A stretch of DNA of 61,930 bases from NC2004 sp050874905. GTDB taxonomy: Bacteria; Bacillota; Clostridia; Lachnospirales; Lachnospiraceae. The notes beneath the pieces were generated by a model, which searched no databases, was not told where the DNA came from, and saw only the letters and a list, made by a program, of their open reading frames with translations. Where the stretch lies: assembly GCA_050874905.1 (NCBI GenBank), contig JBNMLP010000017.1, forward strand, positions 1-61,930. Reading direction: 5' to 3'. The position numbers and the translations under genes were made by a program. Below are positions 8,679 to 17,839 of this stretch, one piece after another (positions within the stretch are counted from its first letter, which is position 1; each line of letters starts with the position of its first letter).

Positions 8679-9101
8679 ATGAGTACGGAGAAAGAAAGAA
8701 AGAGCAGCCAAAGTGCCAGCACAAAGAATAAAACCAAAAAACAGAATTACCGTATTGAGCGGGAACAGGAGAACGGAGTAGTAAAGATTGCCGATGAAGT
8801 GATCGCTTCCATTGCAGGGATTGCGGCAACTGAAGTGGAAGGTGTGGTACGGCTGACCGGCAATATTACCAATGAGATTGTCAGCAAGATTGGAATGAAT
8901 GTACTTTCCAAAGGAGTACATGTAGCGATCCATGAGGATCAGGTCAGAATTACATTAAACTGCGAAATGTTATATGGAAGCAGTATTCCAGAGGTTTCTG
9001 CGGCAATTCAGGATAAGGTAAAACAAAGTGTAGAGAATATGACAGGTCTTACCGTGGAGCAGGTGGATGTATATGTAGCTGCGGTTACTGAGATCAAGTA
9101 A
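8679..9101 (+). CDS. Asp23/Gls24 family envelope stress protein
   Basis: The 140-residue protein has a charged Ser/Lys-rich lead of about 25 residues followed by the family core (VVKIADEVIASIAGIAATEVEGVV... to VEQVDVYVAAV). Asp23 proteins are small, abundant, membrane-associated or cytoplasmic proteins tied to cell-envelope homeostasis. The ATG at 8679 has GGAAGG upstream; a longer frame from 8640 lacks one. The location before nusB is common in Clostridia. Confidence 0.88.
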   Translation: MSTEKERKSSQSASTKNKTKKQNYRIEREQENGVVKIADEVIASIAGIAATEVEGVVRLTGNITNEIVSKIGMNVLSKGVHVAIHEDQVRITLNCEMLYGSSIPEVSAAIQDKVKQSVENMTGLTVEQVDVYVAAVTEIK

Positions 9102-9127
9102 AAATAGTTTATAATTGCCGAAATAAA

Positions 9128-9156
9128 CCCTTAAATCTCTGTATTTAAGGGTTTTT
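9128..9156 (+). terminator. Intrinsic terminator after the Asp23 gene
   Basis: The stem CCCTTAAAT/ATTTAAGGG (9128-9136 and 9143-9151) is followed by five T. It would limit read-through into nusB, 32 bases on. Confidence 0.75.
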
Positions 9157-9188
9157 CATAAGGAGAAAAAGGAAAGGAACCTTTAACA

Positions 9189-9596
9189 ATGGATAAAAGA
9201 ACATTTCGCACGAATTTATTTAAACTGATCTTTCAGGTAGAGTTTTGTGAGTCAGATGCCGTGGAGGACAAACTGACTTCCTATTATGAAGCACAGGAGA
9301 TTTCAAAAGAGAAGGATCAGCTTGCACTTTCTTCTGCAGTCTATGCTTTACTTGAGAAACTGCCGGAGATTGATGCCCGGATCGAGTCCCATGCCAATGG
9401 ATGGAAAAAAGAACGTCTTGGAAAGGCAGAACTTGCCATTCTCCGTGTGGCACTTTATGAGATGTTCTATGATGAAGTCCCGGATGCCGTGGCGATCAAT
9501 GAGGCGGTGGAGCTTGCCAAAGTCTACGCACCGGAACAGGCACCGAAGTTTATCAATGGAATTTTAGGAAAGATTGAACGGGAAAAGGAAGCATAA
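9189..9596 (+). CDS. nusB: Transcription antitermination factor NusB
   Basis: The all-helical NusB of 135 residues binds boxA RNA with NusE/S10 and promotes rRNA antitermination. Typical segments are LFKLIFQVEF at the start and the C-terminal AILRVALYEMFYDEVPDAVAINEAVELAKVY and FINGILGKI. It begins the run nusB-xseA-xseB-ispA-dxs, whose close spacing suggests one operon. Confidence 0.95.
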   Translation: MDKRTFRTNLFKLIFQVEFCESDAVEDKLTSYYEAQEISKEKDQLALSSAVYALLEKLPEIDARIESHANGWKKERLGKAELAILRVALYEMFYDEVPDAVAINEAVELAKVYAPEQAPKFINGILGKIEREKEA

Positions 9597-9599
9597 TTT

Positions 9600-10862
9600 A
9601 TGCCGATCATAGAAAAGCCAGTTTATACCGTAAGTGAGGTGAACCGGAAGCTGAAACGTGCCGTAGAGTATGCACCGGAATTTAAAAATATCCGGGTGAA
9701 AGGGCAGCTTTCCAATGTCAAATATCACTATACGGGGCATATTTATTTTAGTATCAAAGATGAAAATTGTACGCTTCCGGGTATGATGTACCGCAGTAAT
9801 GCGGCAGTTGGATTAAATGTACCGATCGAGGACGGACAGGAAGTTATCATAACCGGATATATCGGAGTATATGAGCGGGATGGTAAGGTGCAGATCTATG
9901 CTGCTAAGATCACATTAGCCGGAGAGGGAATCTTAAACCAGCGGTTTGAGCAGATGAAGCAGACGCTTGAAAAACGGGGCTGGTTTGATGTAGAACACAA
10001 AAAAGACATTCCTTTATATGCGGCACGTATTGGTGTCATTGCGGCAAGAAACAGTGCGGCACTGCAGGACATTATAACGACAGCCAAAGCAAGAAATCCC
10101 TATGTTACGCTTGTATTTTGCCATGCAAAGGTACAGGGAATGGGGGCGGCTGAATCTGTGGCAGCAAGTATAAGAAGGCTGGACAAGCAGCATCTGGATG
10201 TGATGATCGTGGCACGAGGAGGCGGTTCCTTAGAGGATTTGTGGGCATTCAATGAGGAGCCGGTTGCCAAAGCCATTTATGAAGCGGAGACTCCGGTGGT
10301 GACCGGTGTGGGACATGATGTGGATCTTACGATCGCAGATTATGTGGCAGACCGCAGAGCGATCACACCGACGGCGGCAGCAGAGCTTTGTGTATTTGAT
10401 TATAAGCAGTTTGTATCACTGCTGGAACAAAAGAAACGTCTGCTTTTGGGGCTGATAAACCGTCAGTATGAGCGGCGGATGGAACAACTGGATCATAAAA
10501 AACAGATATTACACCGCTATGAACCGGGGCTGGTTCTTTCCCAAACCAGACAGGAGCTTCTTTTGTACCGGAAACAGCTCATACAGGAAATGCAGAAAAA
10601 AGTACAGCGGCAGCGGGAAGCCAATGCCAGGCGAAGAGAACAACTGACCCGTAATATCGGACAGATATACACGATAAAACGTCATGCGCTTGCCGTGCGG
10701 ACAGCGAGGCTTAACGGATTAAGTCCTACCGCAAAACTGATCCATGGATTCGGATATGTTACCAAACAAGGGGAAGCAGTTTCTGATGTGACAGCACTGA
10801 AGACGGGTGACCGCATTACGATTACAATGAAGACAGGTGAAGTGAACGCGGATATTGTATAG
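9600..10862 (+). CDS. xseA: Exodeoxyribonuclease VII large subunit
   Basis: The 420-residue protein has an N-terminal OB fold (VYTVSEVNRKLKRAVEY... to YAAKITLAGEG) and then the catalytic domain with IGVIAARNSAALQDI, RGGGSLEDLWAFNEE and TPVVTGVGHDVDLTIADYVAD, the XseA hallmarks. A coiled helical arm (about residues 270-360) follows. With XseB it forms an exonuclease that degrades single-stranded DNA to oligonucleotides. It starts three bases after nusB. Confidence 0.96.
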   Translation: MPIIEKPVYTVSEVNRKLKRAVEYAPEFKNIRVKGQLSNVKYHYTGHIYFSIKDENCTLPGMMYRSNAAVGLNVPIEDGQEVIITGYIGVYERDGKVQIYAAKITLAGEGILNQRFEQMKQTLEKRGWFDVEHKKDIPLYAARIGVIAARNSAALQDIITTAKARNPYVTLVFCHAKVQGMGAAESVAASIRRLDKQHLDVMIVARGGGSLEDLWAFNEEPVAKAIYEAETPVVTGVGHDVDLTIADYVADRRAITPTAAAELCVFDYKQFVSLLEQKKRLLLGLINRQYERRMEQLDHKKQILHRYEPGLVLSQTRQELLLYRKQLIQEMQKKVQRQREANARRREQLTRNIGQIYTIKRHALAVRTARLNGLSPTAKLIHGFGYVTKQGEAVSDVTALKTGDRITITMKTGEVNADIV

Positions 10863-10873
10863 AGGAGGCAGAT

Positions 10874-11080
10874 ATGGCAGCAAAAAAGGTCACAATAGAG
10901 GAGAAAATGACGAGGATCGATGCGATCATTCAGGCATTAGAACAGGAAGATACGACACTTCAGGATTCCATGAAATACTATAAAGAAGGTGTAAAGCTGC
11001 TGAAGGAATGTGACGGTATGCTTGATAAAGTAGAAAAGGAAATTGAGGAATTGACAAAGGAGCAGGACGATGGAGAATGA
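10874..11080 (+). CDS. xseB: Exodeoxyribonuclease VII small subunit
   Basis: The 68-residue helical protein contains the XseB pattern EEKMTRIDAIIQALEQEDTT followed by LQDSMKYYKEGVKLLKEC. It binds along the helical arm of XseA. GAGGAGG is upstream. The end overlaps the ispA start by 11 bases, indicating coupled translation. Confidence 0.95.
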   Translation: MAAKKVTIEEKMTRIDAIIQALEQEDTTLQDSMKYYKEGVKLLKECDGMLDKVEKEIEELTKEQDDGE

Positions 11081-11951
11081 GATCAAAAAACACGCAGAAG
11101 CGATTGAAACGATCCTTGCATCCTATCTTCCAAAAGAAGAAGGATTTGAAAAGGTGATCTATGAAGCAATGAATTATACCATGTTAGCGGGCGGCAAACG
11201 CATCCGTCCGATGCTGATGTTAGAAACCTATCGTTTGTTTGGTGGAAAAGAAAAGGTCATTGAGCCGTTTATGGCAGCGATCGAGATGATACATACCTAT
11301 TCGCTGATCCACGATGATCTTCCGGCACTGGATAATGATGATTACCGACGGGGACGCAAAACCGCACATATCGTATTTGGAGAAGATATGGCGATCTTAG
11401 CCGGGGATGCACTGTTAAACTATGCATTTGAAGTAGCAAGCCGTGCTTTTACGGATTATCCGGGCAGAGAAGAGGTAGGCAGAGCTTTTCAGGTGCTGGC
11501 GAAAAAACCGGGAGTGTCCGGTATGATCGGTGGACAGGTAGTTGACGTGATGCTTACCGGAAAAGCAGTCAGCCCGGAACAGATGATGTATATTTACCGC
11601 TGCAAAACAGGTGCCCTGATCGAGGCTTCGATGATGATCGGTGCCATTTTAGCCGGTGCAACCAACGAGCAGGTGGCTCAGGTAGAGCAGGCAGCGTTAG
11701 ATATCGGTCTGGCATTTCAGATCCAGGATGATATCCTTGACATTGTCAGTGACAGTGAAACTTTGGGAAAACCAGTTGGAAGCGATGAAAAAAATCAGAA
11801 AGTTACCTATGCGACAGTGCATGGCGTAGAGGCCGCAGCCAAAGAAGTAGCACGTCTGAGTGAGGAAGCACGTTCCCTGATCCAGGCATTTCCGTATGAG
11901 AATCCATTTTTGATCGACCTGATCACTTATCTCATTCATCGGGAGAACTAA
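11070..11951 (+). CDS. ispA: Farnesyl diphosphate synthase (polyprenyl synthetase family)
   Basis: The 293-residue enzyme condenses IPP with DMAPP and GPP. The first Asp-rich motif (HDDLPALDNDD) and second (FQIQDDILD) are intact, as is the substrate-binding GGKRIRPML. The two-residue insertion in the first motif is typical of bacterial short-chain FPP synthases. Together with dxs downstream and ispF at 31 kb it marks the MEP isoprenoid pathway. Confidence 0.95.
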   Translation: MENEIKKHAEAIETILASYLPKEEGFEKVIYEAMNYTMLAGGKRIRPMLMLETYRLFGGKEKVIEPFMAAIEMIHTYSLIHDDLPALDNDDYRRGRKTAHIVFGEDMAILAGDALLNYAFEVASRAFTDYPGREEVGRAFQVLAKKPGVSGMIGGQVVDVMLTGKAVSPEQMMYIYRCKTGALIEASMMIGAILAGATNEQVAQVEQAALDIGLAFQIQDDILDIVSDSETLGKPVGSDEKNQKVTYATVHGVEAAAKEVARLSEEARSLIQAFPYENPFLIDLITYLIHREN

Positions 11952-11972
11952 ACGAAGGAGCTTTAAAATACT

Positions 11973-13853
11973 ATGGCAATATTAGATCAGATTCAAGAGG
12001 CAAATGATATAAAGAAGATCGCACCGGAGGATTATATCGGGCTGGCAGCAGAGATCCGGGAATTTATTATGGAGCATGTCAGTAAGACCGGAGGACATCT
12101 GGCATCGAATTTAGGTGCGGTGGAGCTTACGATGGCACTGCACTTATGTCTTGATTTCCCGAAGGACAAGCTGATCTGGGATGTGGGACATCAGTCCTAT
12201 ACTCACAAGATCTTAACCGGACGGAAGGAAGGATTTGAGCATTTGCGCCAATTTAAGGGAATGAGTGGATTTCCAAAGCCGTATGAGAGTGATGCAGATG
12301 CTTTTGTGGCGGGACACAGTTCGACTTCACTTTCGGTGGCATATGGTTTTGCCAAAGCAAGAGATTTAAAGGGCGGCGATGAAACGATCGTGGCAGTGAT
12401 CGGGGATGGCGCACTTTCCGGCGGTATGGCATATGAAGCACTCAATAATATCGGGCAGCAGAAAAGCAATCTGATCATTATTTTAAATGATAACAAGATG
12501 TCAATCTCTGAAAATGTCGGCGGTATGTCAAAGTATTTAAGCAAGATTCGTGTCGGTGACCGCTACAATGAATTTAAAGGCGAGGTAGAGCAGGCATTGC
12601 TCAGTATTCCAAAGGTTGGATTATCGGTAGCCAAAACAGTAAAGCGTTCCAAGGATTCGATCAAGCAGCTCTTAGTTCCTGGAATGTTATTTGAAGATAT
12701 GGGAATTACCTACGTTGGTCCTGTGGACGGTCACGACATTACCCAGTTGGTAGATACGATCGAATCCGCTAAAACGAAGCATCGTCCGATCCTCATTCAT
12801 GTAGTGAGCAAAAAAGGAAAAGGTTATCCGGTAGCGGAACGGCATCCGGAGCATTTTCATGGAGTGACGCCGTTTGATATTGAGACGGGGAAGGCGCTGA
12901 AGAAAAAGGAAGTGGCAACCTATACGGACGTTTTTGCAAAGAAAATGATTGCACTGGGAAAGGATCATCCGGAGCTGGTGGCTGTGACGGCTGCGATGCC
13001 GGATGGAACAGGACTGAGTGCTTTTGCAAAGGAATATCCGGATCGGTGTTTTGATGTTGGTATTGCGGAAGAACATGCGGTGACTTTTGCAGCAGGCATG
13101 GCAGCCGCCGGACTGCATCCGGTGGTGGCGATCTATTCCTCCTTTTTGCAGCGGGCGTACGACCAGATCTTGCATGATGTTTGTATCCAGAAGCTTCCGG
13201 TGATCTTTGCGATCGACCGGTCCGGTCTGGTAGGGGCAGATGGAGATACCCACCAGGGAATTTTTGATGTGTCTTTTTTGAGCACGATTCCCAATATGAC
13301 GATCATGGCACCGAAGAACCGCTACGAAATGTCGAAAATGCTGGATTTTGCAGTGAAGTATGATGGACCAATTGCGATCAAATATCCGAGGGGTTCTGCT
13401 TTTTACGAATGTAAGCAGCTCCAGTCTCCACTTTATTACGGAAAGAGTGAGGTCTTATATAAGGGAAGCCGGGTTGCACTGCTTCCGGTTGGCAAGATGA
13501 TGGAAGAGGGCTTAAAGGCATATCGTCGGCTGAAGGAGGAAGGCATGGATATTACATTGGTCAATCCACGTTTTGTAAAGCCGATTGATGAGGAATTGAT
13601 CCGTGCTCTTACCAAAGATCATGACCTGATCGTAACGGTGGAAGATACGGTATATCAAGGAGGATATGGCCAGACGATAGCTGCCTATCTGCGTGCAAAT
13701 AACTTGAAATGCAAGATCACATCTTTAGCAATAAAGGATCAGTTTGTGGAGCAGGGAACTGTAGAAGAATTGATGCATATGTTAAAGATAGATTCTGAAG
13801 CGATCTATGATACGATAAAGAACTATTATAAAAAGAAGAAGCAGGGAAAATAA
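11973..13853 (+). CDS. dxs: 1-deoxy-D-xylulose-5-phosphate synthase
   Basis: The 626-residue thiamine-diphosphate enzyme makes DXP from pyruvate and glyceraldehyde 3-phosphate, the first step of the MEP pathway. Visible are the TPP motif (GDGALSGGMAYEALNN), the N-terminal GGHLASNLGAVELT and DVGHQSYTHKILTGR, and the pyrimidine domain FDVGIAEEHAVTFAAGMA. Full length; 21 bases after ispA. Confidence 0.97.
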   Translation: MAILDQIQEANDIKKIAPEDYIGLAAEIREFIMEHVSKTGGHLASNLGAVELTMALHLCLDFPKDKLIWDVGHQSYTHKILTGRKEGFEHLRQFKGMSGFPKPYESDADAFVAGHSSTSLSVAYGFAKARDLKGGDETIVAVIGDGALSGGMAYEALNNIGQQKSNLIIILNDNKMSISENVGGMSKYLSKIRVGDRYNEFKGEVEQALLSIPKVGLSVAKTVKRSKDSIKQLLVPGMLFEDMGITYVGPVDGHDITQLVDTIESAKTKHRPILIHVVSKKGKGYPVAERHPEHFHGVTPFDIETGKALKKKEVATYTDVFAKKMIALGKDHPELVAVTAAMPDGTGLSAFAKEYPDRCFDVGIAEEHAVTFAAGMAAAGLHPVVAIYSSFLQRAYDQILHDVCIQKLPVIFAIDRSGLVGADGDTHQGIFDVSFLSTIPNMTIMAPKNRYEMSKMLDFAVKYDGPIAIKYPRGSAFYECKQLQSPLYYGKSEVLYKGSRVALLPVGKMMEEGLKAYRRLKEEGMDITLVNPRFVKPIDEELIRALTKDHDLIVTVEDTVYQGGYGQTIAAYLRANNLKCKITSLAIKDQFVEQGTVEELMHMLKIDSEAIYDTIKNYYKKKKQGK

Positions 13854-13854
13854 A

Positions 13855-14670
13855 ATGGCAAAAGAACGATTAGATGTATTACTGGTAAAGCGTAATCTGG
13901 CATCTTCCAGAGAAAAGGCAAAAGCAATTATTATGTCCGGAATCGTGTTTGTAGATGGACAGCGAGAGGACAAGGCAGGTTCTTCTTTTTCACCGGATGT
14001 TCCAATTGAGATCAAGGGAAATACTCTGCGCTATGTGAGTCGTGGTGGATTAAAGTTGGAAAAGGCGATGGAGCAGTTTGGACTTTCGTTAGACGAAAAA
14101 GTATGTATGGATGTGGGAAGTTCTACTGGAGGATTTACAGACTGTATGCTGCAAAACGGAGCGTGCAAAGTATATTCTGTCGATGTAGGGCATGGACAGC
14201 TTGACTGGAAGCTGCGTAATGATGCCCGCGTGGTAGTGATGGAAAAAACCAACATTCGCTATGTTGTGCCGGAAGATATTGAGGATGTATTAGATTTTGC
14301 ATCGATTGATGTCTCTTTCATTTCTCTGACTAAGGTACTGGGACCGGTACGGGAACTTTTAAAGGAAGGCGGAGAGATCGTGGCATTGATCAAGCCACAG
14401 TTTGAAGCCGGACGGGAAAAGGTTGGTAAAAAAGGAGTAGTACGTGATCCGGCTGTACACGAAGAAGTGATTGAGATGATCGCATCCTATGCAGCACAAA
14501 ATGGTTTTACACTCCTGCATCTGGACTATTCACCAATCAAGGGACCAGAAGGAAATATTGAATATCTGCTGCATATCAGAAAGGACAGCGAAAGTGATAG
14601 CGCGCAAAAGCTTCCATTTCAGATTGCAGATGTCGTAGAAAATTCGCATCAGGCACTTTCTCATAAATAG
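13855..14670 (+). CDS. tlyA: TlyA family rRNA (cytidine-2'-O)-methyltransferase
   Basis: The 271-residue protein has an S4 RNA-binding domain (RLDVLLVKRNLASSREKAK, residues about 5-65) and an FtsJ-like methyltransferase domain with the SAM motif DVGSSTGGFTDCML and ASIDVSFISLTKVL. TlyA proteins methylate 16S/23S rRNA in mycobacteria and are often mislabelled haemolysin A. It lies one base after dxs, and nadK, argR and recN follow, an order conserved in Clostridia. Confidence 0.93.
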   Translation: MAKERLDVLLVKRNLASSREKAKAIIMSGIVFVDGQREDKAGSSFSPDVPIEIKGNTLRYVSRGGLKLEKAMEQFGLSLDEKVCMDVGSSTGGFTDCMLQNGACKVYSVDVGHGQLDWKLRNDARVVVMEKTNIRYVVPEDIEDVLDFASIDVSFISLTKVLGPVRELLKEGGEIVALIKPQFEAGREKVGKKGVVRDPAVHEEVIEMIASYAAQNGFTLLHLDYSPIKGPEGNIEYLLHIRKDSESDSAQKLPFQIADVVENSHQALSHK

Positions 14671-14684
14671 AAAAAGGGACAGAC

Positions 14685-15521
14685 ATGAAACATTTTTTAA
14701 TCTTAAAAAATTCAGATAAAGATACGGATTATGAATTGACCAATCAGATCTGTAATTATATTGAACAAGCCGGAGGAACAAGTGAGGTAGTGGAGCGAAG
14801 TCTTGCGGATATGGATCAGCCACTCTCTTTTCCAGACGGATCAGACTGTGTAATCGTACTTGGTGGAGACGGTTCGATCCTTCGCACAGAGCGGGCCATC
14901 TATCCCAAAGATATCCCGCTAGTTGGTGTGAACCTTGGAAATCTTGGATTCCTGACGCAGACAGAGCCGGACGATGTGACCGGATTTTTAGATCGCCTGT
15001 TACAGGATGATTTCCGTATGGAGCATCGTATGATGCTGAGTGGTCAGATGTATCATAACGGGGAAGAACAGTGCAGCAATATTGCACTAAATGATATTGT
15101 GGTAGGCCGAAGTGGTCTTTCCAGAATTATAAGACTTCGCCTTTTAGTCAATGGAGAGCTGTTAAATGTATACGATGGGGATGGTGTCGTGATCGCAACA
15201 CCGACCGGATCAACCGCATATAATCTGTCGGCGGGTGGACCGGTGGTTTGTCCGAACACCAATCTGATGGTGGTTACACCAATCTCTCCCCACTCACTGT
15301 CAGCCAGAAGTGTGGTACTTTCCGGGGATGATGTGATCCGGGTGGAAGTGGAAAAGGTGCGTGTAGCAAGAGAAGAAGCGGCAGCTACCTTTGACGGACA
15401 GACCGGCATCCGATTAGAACCCGGCGACTATATAGAGATTCGGCGTTCGACGCATCACGCCAATCTGATCAAAGTACAAAATTCCAGTTTTTATGAAGTG
15501 CTTCGTAATAAAATGAAGTAA
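14685..15521 (+). CDS. nadK: NAD kinase
   Basis: The 278-residue enzyme phosphorylates NAD to NADP. The GGDGSILR and NLGNLGFLTQ motifs and the C-terminal GDGVVIATPTGSTAYNLSAGGP signature are intact. The stop abuts the argR leader, and the gene belongs to the tlyA-nadK-argR-recN cluster. Confidence 0.96.
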   Translation: MKHFLILKNSDKDTDYELTNQICNYIEQAGGTSEVVERSLADMDQPLSFPDGSDCVIVLGGDGSILRTERAIYPKDIPLVGVNLGNLGFLTQTEPDDVTGFLDRLLQDDFRMEHRMMLSGQMYHNGEEQCSNIALNDIVVGRSGLSRIIRLRLLVNGELLNVYDGDGVVIATPTGSTAYNLSAGGPVVCPNTNLMVVTPISPHSLSARSVVLSGDDVIRVEVEKVRVAREEAAATFDGQTGIRLEPGDYIEIRRSTHHANLIKVQNSSFYEVLRNKMK

Positions 15522-15557
15522 GTGGGTGACTGGTTTTTACTGCGTAAGGAGGAACAT

Positions 15558-16019
15558 ATGAAAGCAGCCAGACAGGCAAAGATCATAGAGATCATAGAGC
15601 ATGATGATATTGAAACACAGGATGAATTAGCAGAAAAGCTTGCGGGTGCAGGTTTTCCTTCGACGCAGGCAACCATTTCCAGAGATATTCGGGAAATGAA
15701 GCTTACCAAAATGGCTTTTCCGGGTGGAAAGTCAAAATACGTGCAACTAAAAAATCAGGAACAGTCCAATCTTGTGCGGTATAAGCGGGTGCTCAGGGAT
15801 GGCATATTAACGATGGAGTCCGCACAGAATATCATTGTGATCAAAACGGTATCCGGACTTGCGATGGCAGTGGCGGCTGCGCTGGATCATATTGAGATTT
15901 ACGGTGTGGTTGGTTCGATTGCCGGAGATGATACGATCCTTTGTGTGATCAGAAGTCAGGATATGGCGGCAGAAGTGATCGATGCGATTGGAAAGTTCGC
16001 CCAGGGAGCAGAAGAATAG
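15558..16019 (+). CDS. argR: Arginine repressor ArgR/AhrC
   Basis: The 153-residue protein has an N-terminal winged helix (KIIEIIEHDDIETQDELAEKL... QATISRDIREMKL) and a C-terminal arginine-binding trimerisation domain (ALDHIEIYGVVGSIAGDDTILCVIRS). It regulates arginine genes. The ATG at 15558 has AAGGAGG upstream; a GTG frame beginning right after the nadK stop is less likely. Confidence 0.95.
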   Translation: MKAARQAKIIEIIEHDDIETQDELAEKLAGAGFPSTQATISRDIREMKLTKMAFPGGKSKYVQLKNQEQSNLVRYKRVLRDGILTMESAQNIIVIKTVSGLAMAVAAALDHIEIYGVVGSIAGDDTILCVIRSQDMAAEVIDAIGKFAQGAEE

Positions 16020-16028
16020 GAGAAAAAC

Positions 16029-17714
16029 ATGCTGCTTAATTTACATGTGAAAAATTTGGCATTGATCGATGAAGTAGAAGTAGATTTTTTCGATCATTTA
16101 AATATTTTAACCGGAGAAACAGGTGCAGGTAAATCGATTTTGATCGGTTCCATTGAGGCGGCGCTCGGCGGAAAGTGTACCAAAGATATGATCCGGCAGG
16201 ATGCAGAATATGCTTTGATCGAGCTTCTTTTTCAGGTGGAACATGACAGTGTGAAGGAAGCACTCAAAGCACGCGACATTTTTTTAGAGGAAGGTCAGGT
16301 GATGATCACAAGGAAAATCCTTCCGACAAGAAGTGTTTGCCGCATCAACGGAGAAACAGTGAATTTACAAACGTTGCGGGAAGTGGCATCATTGCTTTTA
16401 GATCTGCATGGTCAGCAGGAGAATCTTACCTTGAAAAATGCAGCCAGCCAATTGGAGCTGCTGGATCAGTATATAGGAACTCCGATCAAGGAAATAAAAG
16501 AAACCTGCCGGCAGCAGTATCATACTTACGAAGCCTTGCGACAGGAATATGAACAGTACGAAAACCGCGGTGAGGAAGTACTTCGTGAACTTCGTTTCAT
16601 GGAATATGAAGTAAAAGAGATCCGGGAGGCTGCCTTAAAGGAAGGCGAGGATGAACAGTTAGAACAGCAATATAAAAAGCAGGCTAATGCGCAGAAAGTA
16701 AGGCAGGCACTCAGTGCGGTGCATGCGATGATGGATGCGGGAGAACAGGCAAATGTAACCTCTCTGCTTGGACAATGTATCCGCGAAATGAATGGAATCG
16801 AAGACGTTGACCGGACGACGAAAAGTCTGTATGAACAACTGGGACAGCTGGATGCACTGCTCGGAGATTTTAACCGGGAACTTTCCGATTATATGGCAGA
16901 TATGACCTATGATGAGCAGGAATTTATGGAAATTACGGCACGTTTGGATGAGATCAACCGATTAAAGACCAAATATGGCAATTCCATCGAAAAAATTCTT
17001 GCCTATGCAGCGCAAAAGGAAGAAGAACTGTTAAAATATCAGGATCTGGATGCCTATCGGGAAAATTTAAAGGCAGACTATGAAACAGCGAGAGAAGCTC
17101 TTTCCCAAACATGTGAACAGCTTTCTGACAAACGGAAAACCGGAGCAGTCCGGATGGCAGAGCGGATCAAGGAAGTGCTGGTTGATCTGAACTTTTTACA
17201 GGTAGAATTTGAGATCAGGATTACAAAGGCAGAAAAGCCGACGGCAGCAGGACAGGATGAGATCACATTTTTGATCGCGACCAATCCGGGTATGCCGCTT
17301 CGACCGATCGCACAGGTGGCATCCGGAGGAGAACTGTCACGTATTATGCTGGCGGTGAAATCGGTACTGGCAGATTGCGACGAAACAGAAACACTTATTT
17401 TTGATGAGATTGATACGGGAGTAAGTGGAAGAACGGCACAGAAGGTTGCAGAAAAGCTCAGTGTGATCAGTGCCAGACATCAGGTCATCTGTATTACCCA
17501 CCTGCCGCAGATTGCTGCGATGGCAGATACGCATTTTCTGATCGTAAAGGAAATGGAAGAACATTCTACCAAAACAGTGATGAAGATGCTATATGAAGAA
17601 GAATCCGTGCACGAGCTTGCAAGACTATTATCTGGGGCCGAGATCACAGATGCGGTGCTTTTAAATGCAAGAGAAATGAAACGGCTTGCAGCTGCTCAGA
17701 AAAAAGAATTATAA
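16029..17714 (+). CDS. recN: DNA repair protein RecN
   Basis: The 561-residue SMC-like ATPase acts in double-strand break repair. The Walker A motif GETGAGKS is near the start. A central coiled coil (about residues 150-370) and the C-terminal signature ASGGELSRIMLA with Walker B LIFDEIDTGVSG are intact. It closes the tlyA-recN operon and is followed by a strong terminator. Confidence 0.96.
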   Translation: MLLNLHVKNLALIDEVEVDFFDHLNILTGETGAGKSILIGSIEAALGGKCTKDMIRQDAEYALIELLFQVEHDSVKEALKARDIFLEEGQVMITRKILPTRSVCRINGETVNLQTLREVASLLLDLHGQQENLTLKNAASQLELLDQYIGTPIKEIKETCRQQYHTYEALRQEYEQYENRGEEVLRELRFMEYEVKEIREAALKEGEDEQLEQQYKKQANAQKVRQALSAVHAMMDAGEQANVTSLLGQCIREMNGIEDVDRTTKSLYEQLGQLDALLGDFNRELSDYMADMTYDEQEFMEITARLDEINRLKTKYGNSIEKILAYAAQKEEELLKYQDLDAYRENLKADYETAREALSQTCEQLSDKRKTGAVRMAERIKEVLVDLNFLQVEFEIRITKAEKPTAAGQDEITFLIATNPGMPLRPIAQVASGGELSRIMLAVKSVLADCDETETLIFDEIDTGVSGRTAQKVAEKLSVISARHQVICITHLPQIAAMADTHFLIVKEMEEHSTKTVMKMLYEEESVHELARLLSGAEITDAVLLNAREMKRLAAAQKKEL

Positions 17715-17764
17715 ATTTTTTGAAATTGTGCCATAAGTTTCTAACTATGAATCGGTTCCAACTA

Positions 17765-17801
17765 AGACATACTATTTTTATCAGATAGTATGTCTTTTTT
17801 T
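17765..17801 (+). terminator. Intrinsic terminator after recN
   Basis: The 11-bp perfect stem AGACATACTAT/ATAGTATGTCT (17765-17775 and 17785-17795) is followed by a run of T. It separates recN from spoIVB. Confidence 0.85.
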
Positions 17802-17839
17802 ATGGGCGAAGGCAAAAAACAGGGATCGGGGGAGTCATT